NCBI RefSeq assembly: GCF_021018895.1
Contig: NC_079368.1
Coordinates: 1,464,001-1,528,000, forward strand
DNA: 64,000 nucleotides
Direction: 5' to 3'
Source: Seriola aureovittata
Lineage: Eukaryota > Chordata > Actinopteri > Carangiformes > Carangidae
Position numbers and translations under genes: made by a program. Under the pieces are notes generated by a model that was not told the origin of the DNA, ran no database searches, and saw nothing but the letters and a program-made list of their open reading frames with translations. Within the stretch, counting starts at the first letter, position 1. Each line of letters opens with the position of its first letter. Below, piece after piece: positions 46,556 through 64,000 of this stretch.

Positions 46556-46740
46556 TGTGTATGTGTGTGTGGCATTCTCAATAAATGGTATTCTAGTATG
46601 TTTGTATTTTCACCTTTAGTTGTTGCTGCCCTGCTTAGATACAAATATTTTCTCTCATAAATCTATTTAAGCGTTGGCTCTGTTTTTTTTTAAAACCATT
46701 TTCTCTTCTCTATTTTATTGTGTGAGCTTCACATCCTACT

Positions 46741-46884
46741 AAGAAAATACTACGAGCCGCACTTAAACGCAGCACAGATCATAACATAAGTCATGTGATA
46801 CCTGCGACTCGCGCAAGCGCATAGGCTACACATGAAGTAGTTCACTGACTGTACCGTGGTGTTAGAAGCGTTTGTCTGTGAAAC
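46741..46884 (+). promoter_or_regulatory. dpp7 proximal promoter: M-box-like and NRF1-like motifs
   Basis: Upstream of the dpp7 ATG, agtcatgtgata (around 46789-46800) has a TCATGTGA E-box of the MITF/TFE type that also drives lysosomal genes, and cgcgcaagcgca (46810-46821) fits the NRF1 palindrome with one deviation. CpG is locally enriched. No TATA box is evident at a fitting distance. Motifs are seen; function is inference. Confidence 0.45.
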
Positions 46885-60552
<13,668 letters not shown>

Positions 60553-62950
60553 AGCACAGCTTCAGATTGTGTTGCATAGAAACAGTTATTTGTAAAACCA
60601 GGTTCCAGAGAAAATATTTGATTCAACAAGTTCACCTCTGAGTCCCAGTTCTATTCTGCATATTAACTGTAGTGAGTGGGTGTAGAGTATGTGGTGCGTT
60701 CACCCTGGAAAAGAAAATTGATTGAACTTGATGTCAGTCTGCATAACGGATTTGCTGGTGAGGCAGCTGCAGGAAAATCTAAGAACAACACAAATTCAGT
60801 GACATTTTGCTCACTCTTCATCAGGTTTCCAAATCCTACACAGCTAATAACATAACAGAGATATTCACATTACAGCTGTGGAAGGCTTAGAAAACCAGGA
60901 TCTGTTCACAGCTGAGAAGCTGGAACCAGGTTTTCAAATGTTTGTCTTTATATATTATTTTTTGCGCTTTTTATTCTGATAGTTACAGTGAGAGAGAGAG
61001 AGAGACAGGAAAGTCAGGGAGAGAGACAGAGAGAGGCCTTGAGTCGGATTCGAACCTGTGCTGCTGCAGTTAGGACTGAGCCTTCATGGTGCGCGCTCTA
61101 CCAGCTGAGCCACCAGTAACACAGGTGGCAACTTAACTTTCTTGATTGAGTAATCAATTAACTGACTCCTCAGCTCTACTGTGTATGCTTAGTATAATAT
61201 GAATGTCAGTGAGGCAACTGTAAATGAAAACAGACACAAGACACCGTCACAATCATCTATGTGTAGGAACACAGAATTGAACCCTTCCTCTGCTGTTTGA
61301 CGGATGAGTGCAGCAGCTGCATGTTACAGCTCCCTAAAGATCACTTCATTCATCTGAACTCTACCCTCTGCTCTACCTGTCCGTCTCCCGCTGCCAGCTA
61401 TCCCATCATGCTCCTTGCGAAGGGTTCAGGGGGAGTCAGTGTTTCCACTGATCTCGCTGTATTTTGTGTTTTCTGTTGTGAGCCAGATGTGCTACCATTA
61501 GCAGATCACTTTATGACTCAATGATCGACTCAAATGTTTTGTTTTCTGATGAATAAAATCTTTCATTTAAATTTTATTGTATTTTTGCACAATTAAAGCA
61601 AATCCAGCATTGTATACACCAGGTGACATCAACAATACATTTTGTATGTTTAAGAAAGTTTGAAATAAATAAAACATTCAAACACTGAACCAATGCAGCC
61701 GCCCCTCCATCAGAACGAAGCTCTTTAACATGTTCCACATTCATACATTAAGATCCCATCAGGACAAAGATCACACTTCAGACAGAGAGGACGTGTTAGG
61801 TTTGACACACAACACACAAACGACAAAAATGACAGAGCTCTTACAAAAAAGTTATTTTCAGGATCCCAATTTCTACTTTTCAAAAAATGTCAAATCCCCA
61901 GCAGAGACTCTGCTCTGCTCACTTCAACTGTAAAAATGTCATTATAGCTGGATTTTCATGTGATGCTCTAAATGAGGTTTGATTCGTTGCATTCTGGTGA
62001 AACAGCTGTAAATGAACTCAGGATGACAACAGATTGTTGGGCACTGATCATGAACATGAAGACTTGAAGTCAGATCTGGCTGTAAACTGTAAGCTCACAG
62101 CTGTAGGCATCTGTATGTGCAGCCTTCTGTTAAAAGCAGCTGCAACTAATATAGAAATGAATCAGTCATCAATGACTTAAATCTAAAAATACTAACATCA
62201 GTCACCCACACCAGTGACACTGTTATCAAAAGCGCTGAAAATATCTCCTTTGTTAGTTTTTCCTGAAGGATGTGGCTTTGGAGAAATGGCTTTTCATCGG
62301 TAAAAACAAAATCAAAAACCAGGGTTGATCGTATTTTCAGCATCTTTGGCTCAGGAATTATGCTGAAACATCCGAGTGGGATCACACAGAGCCCTTGTAG
62401 GCAGGGTTTAAATACACACTCATAAGAGATTAGCATTATGTAACTCTAATGATTGCTTCGAGGGACTGCTGGAAAAATATCAACCCTCATTTCATTGTTC
62501 TACTGTAAAAATACTTAGACCTGCAGTAAGCTGGATGGAGAGGAATGGATGTTAACAGTTGGATTGTTGTCTGAAGCAACATTAAAGGCACGTGTGAGGA
62601 AAAACAATATACAAAATGAATTTGGTCTCAATTCAAATTCAGAATGTTTTTAAAAGTAGAGCTGTGATGTAAACTAACTGGATTTACAGGAATGACTGCA
62701 AGCTGCTCTGTGACGCTACAGAAACTAAGCTAAATGCACAATCCAAGCTGTTAGGATATCTGCAATTACGACTTAGAACATACACTAGAAATCCATATAT
62801 TATGCTAAAATCTAATTTCATTTCTCTCAGTTAAAAGAGAAAGAAACACAACACCTTAACAAGGAAGATAACAAAAGACGAATGAACAGGAACATTCAGT
62901 GAGCCCCCACCCCGCCCCTCCCCCACCCCATCGAAACAAGCCAAATCAAC
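60553..62950 (+). other. dpp7 3' UTR and flank
   Basis: AATAAA at 61552 is a plausible polyadenylation signal about 1 kb after the stop; others lie near 61665. A 75-codon frame at 61297-61524 and a 96-codon minus-strand frame at 62146-62436 show no recognisable domain. A SINE is at 60955-61116. Confidence 0.5.
60955..61116 (-). repeat. tRNA-derived SINE, minus strand, head well preserved
   Basis: Minus strand begins ctggtggctcagctggtaga gcgc (A-box-like) and has aggttcgaatccg (B-box) about 55 nt later, then a CT-rich body ending at the (GA)n seen on the + strand. Spacing is that of a tRNA-like promoter; there is no full cloverleaf, so it is not a tRNA gene. Confidence 0.8.
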
Positions 62951-63084
62951 CCATCACTATCCTCATAAAACAAAAGCTTCACAGTTCATTAAATCTGCTG
63001 CTTGGCAACAACCAAGTTCATCTGTGTCCCATGTAGAGACTGGTGCTGCATTCATGTCATATGGGAGAAACAGCTGGTTTTTTT

Positions 63085-63257
63085 TTTTGTTATCTTTTTA
63101 GGGCATTTTTGCCTTTATTCAGACAGTATGGTGACAGGAAATTCAGGAAGAGAGAGAGAGGGGATGACATGCAGCGAAGGGCCACGGGTTGGAATCGAAC
63201 CCATGGCCATGCCGTTAGGACTAAGCCTATGTGGTACGCACCACTGAGGCACCCCAG
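63085..63257 (-). repeat. tRNA-derived SINE, minus strand, with full tail
   Basis: Minus strand reads ctggggtgcctcagtggtgc, then gggttcgattccaacccgtgg (shortened B-box ggttcgattcc), gctgcatgtcatcccctctc, and the tail tgtctgaataaaggcaaaaa. The body matches 9684-9805. Confidence 0.8.
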
Positions 63258-64000
63258 AAACAGCTGGTTTGTTGTACCTAAACATACCTGCCAGACTTGA
63301 ATATTTAGTAGGATTGTTACTTTAGCAGCAGCACATCATTCCCCACACCTGACACTTCCTTGTTGATGACATCAGAGACCATGACCACATGTTCACACTG
63401 TTGACAGACCTGTACAGCAGACAGCTGCTGGCCACTGTGCTGCAATCATGTTTAACAAGTGAACCTGTCTGTTACTGTCATTAAACAGTGAACTACAGGA
63501 CTTCATGCCAATTATTAGATAAAGATTTATTTAGACTTTTTCAAGTTTTGAATCAAAGCAATGTAACAAGAAGATAATTTATAAGGAGGGGCTGATCTGA
63601 ACCAAATGTGTCATTTTAAAGTGCGATAATGGCCATTATTGTGGTTATAGGACATTTTCTGGAAAAGCAATTAAATAGTTTATCAATAAAATAACCTGAC
63701 AAGGAACTTCATTAACAGTCCTGCTTATGAATTCGTAACATTACCCACTATGACCTAATCCAACCAGAAGTAAATGATATCTGCTTCACTGTTAATACAA
63801 GTGGTAGAAAGTTTAAGTACTTGAGTACTTGCCACCTTATATCTCTACAACATTAAGACTTTGAGTGTGAAACACACAATACGTTCAGCTTGTAGCTGCA
63901 TTTTAAAAAAACTGTCAAACAGTATTTCATATTAGCTCGGACCGTAGCCCTCTACAGTAGCTCGGTAATGGCGAGGGTTAGTCAGCGCTGACATGAGCCA
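63258..64000. other. Right edge of the window, no gene recognised
   Basis: AT-rich sequence with no long frame, splice-bounded exon or repeat that I can name. Confidence 0.5.

Noticed and set aside
60955..61116. A functional tRNA gene on the minus strand
   Set aside because: A- and B-box-like sequences are present, but there is no complete cloverleaf and the body is CT-rich with a SINE tail.

Overview
The window reads as a teleost fish nuclear genome segment. It holds compact vertebrate introns, abundant (GT)n/(CA)n microsatellites, tRNA-derived SINEs, several Tc1-like and hAT DNA transposons, and L1-, L2- and Rex-like LINE relics. No bacterial, viral or plasmid gene was seen. Two protein-coding genes are present, both on the + strand, in the order 3' part of cacna1b then complete dpp7. 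As I recall, the human homologues also lie near each other at the end of chromosome 9q, so this looks like conserved vertebrate synteny.

Region 1 (1-38788) is the 3' half of a Cav2-type voltage-gated calcium channel alpha-1 gene, called cacna1b (Cav2.2, N-type) from its C-terminal signatures. The first coding exon seen (5430-5526) encodes the S4 voltage sensor of domain III. Twenty-two consecutive constitutive exons, joined in frame, run through the domain III pore, all of domain IV, the EF-hand/pre-IQ/IQ-like region and the long distal C-terminus, which ends in Asp-Glu-Trp-Cys. Together they give about 1,121 residues. The upstream half of the gene lies outside the window. Three splicing features stand out: a tandem pair of 97-nt alternative exons (37a-like at 17491-17587, 37b-like at 18486-18582), a candidate 6-nt microexon at 12208-12213 at the site of mammalian exon 31a, and a candidate 39-nt in-frame cassette exon at 33522-33560.

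Region 2 (38789-46884) is the cacna1b 3' UTR plus intergenic DNA. It carries three hAT-type insertions. One has a clear 8-bp target-site duplication and N- and C-terminal remnants of a transposase.

Region 3 (46885-60552) is a complete 13-exon dpp7 (dipeptidyl peptidase 2/7, a secretory/lysosomal serine exopeptidase of family S28), predicted at 494 residues with signal peptide and the Ser-Asp-His triad. Its introns have taken up two decayed Tc1-like elements, two antisense L1 fragments, an L2-like fragment and a copy of a repeat family also found in cacna1b. Region 4 (60553-64000) is the dpp7 3' flank with two tRNA-derived SINEs and no further recognised gene.

The two genes have no evident functional link: one encodes a presynaptic channel, the other a proline-directed peptidase. 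I see no new multi-gene system. The observations most worth testing are the three alternative-exon candidates and the repeat structures around them.
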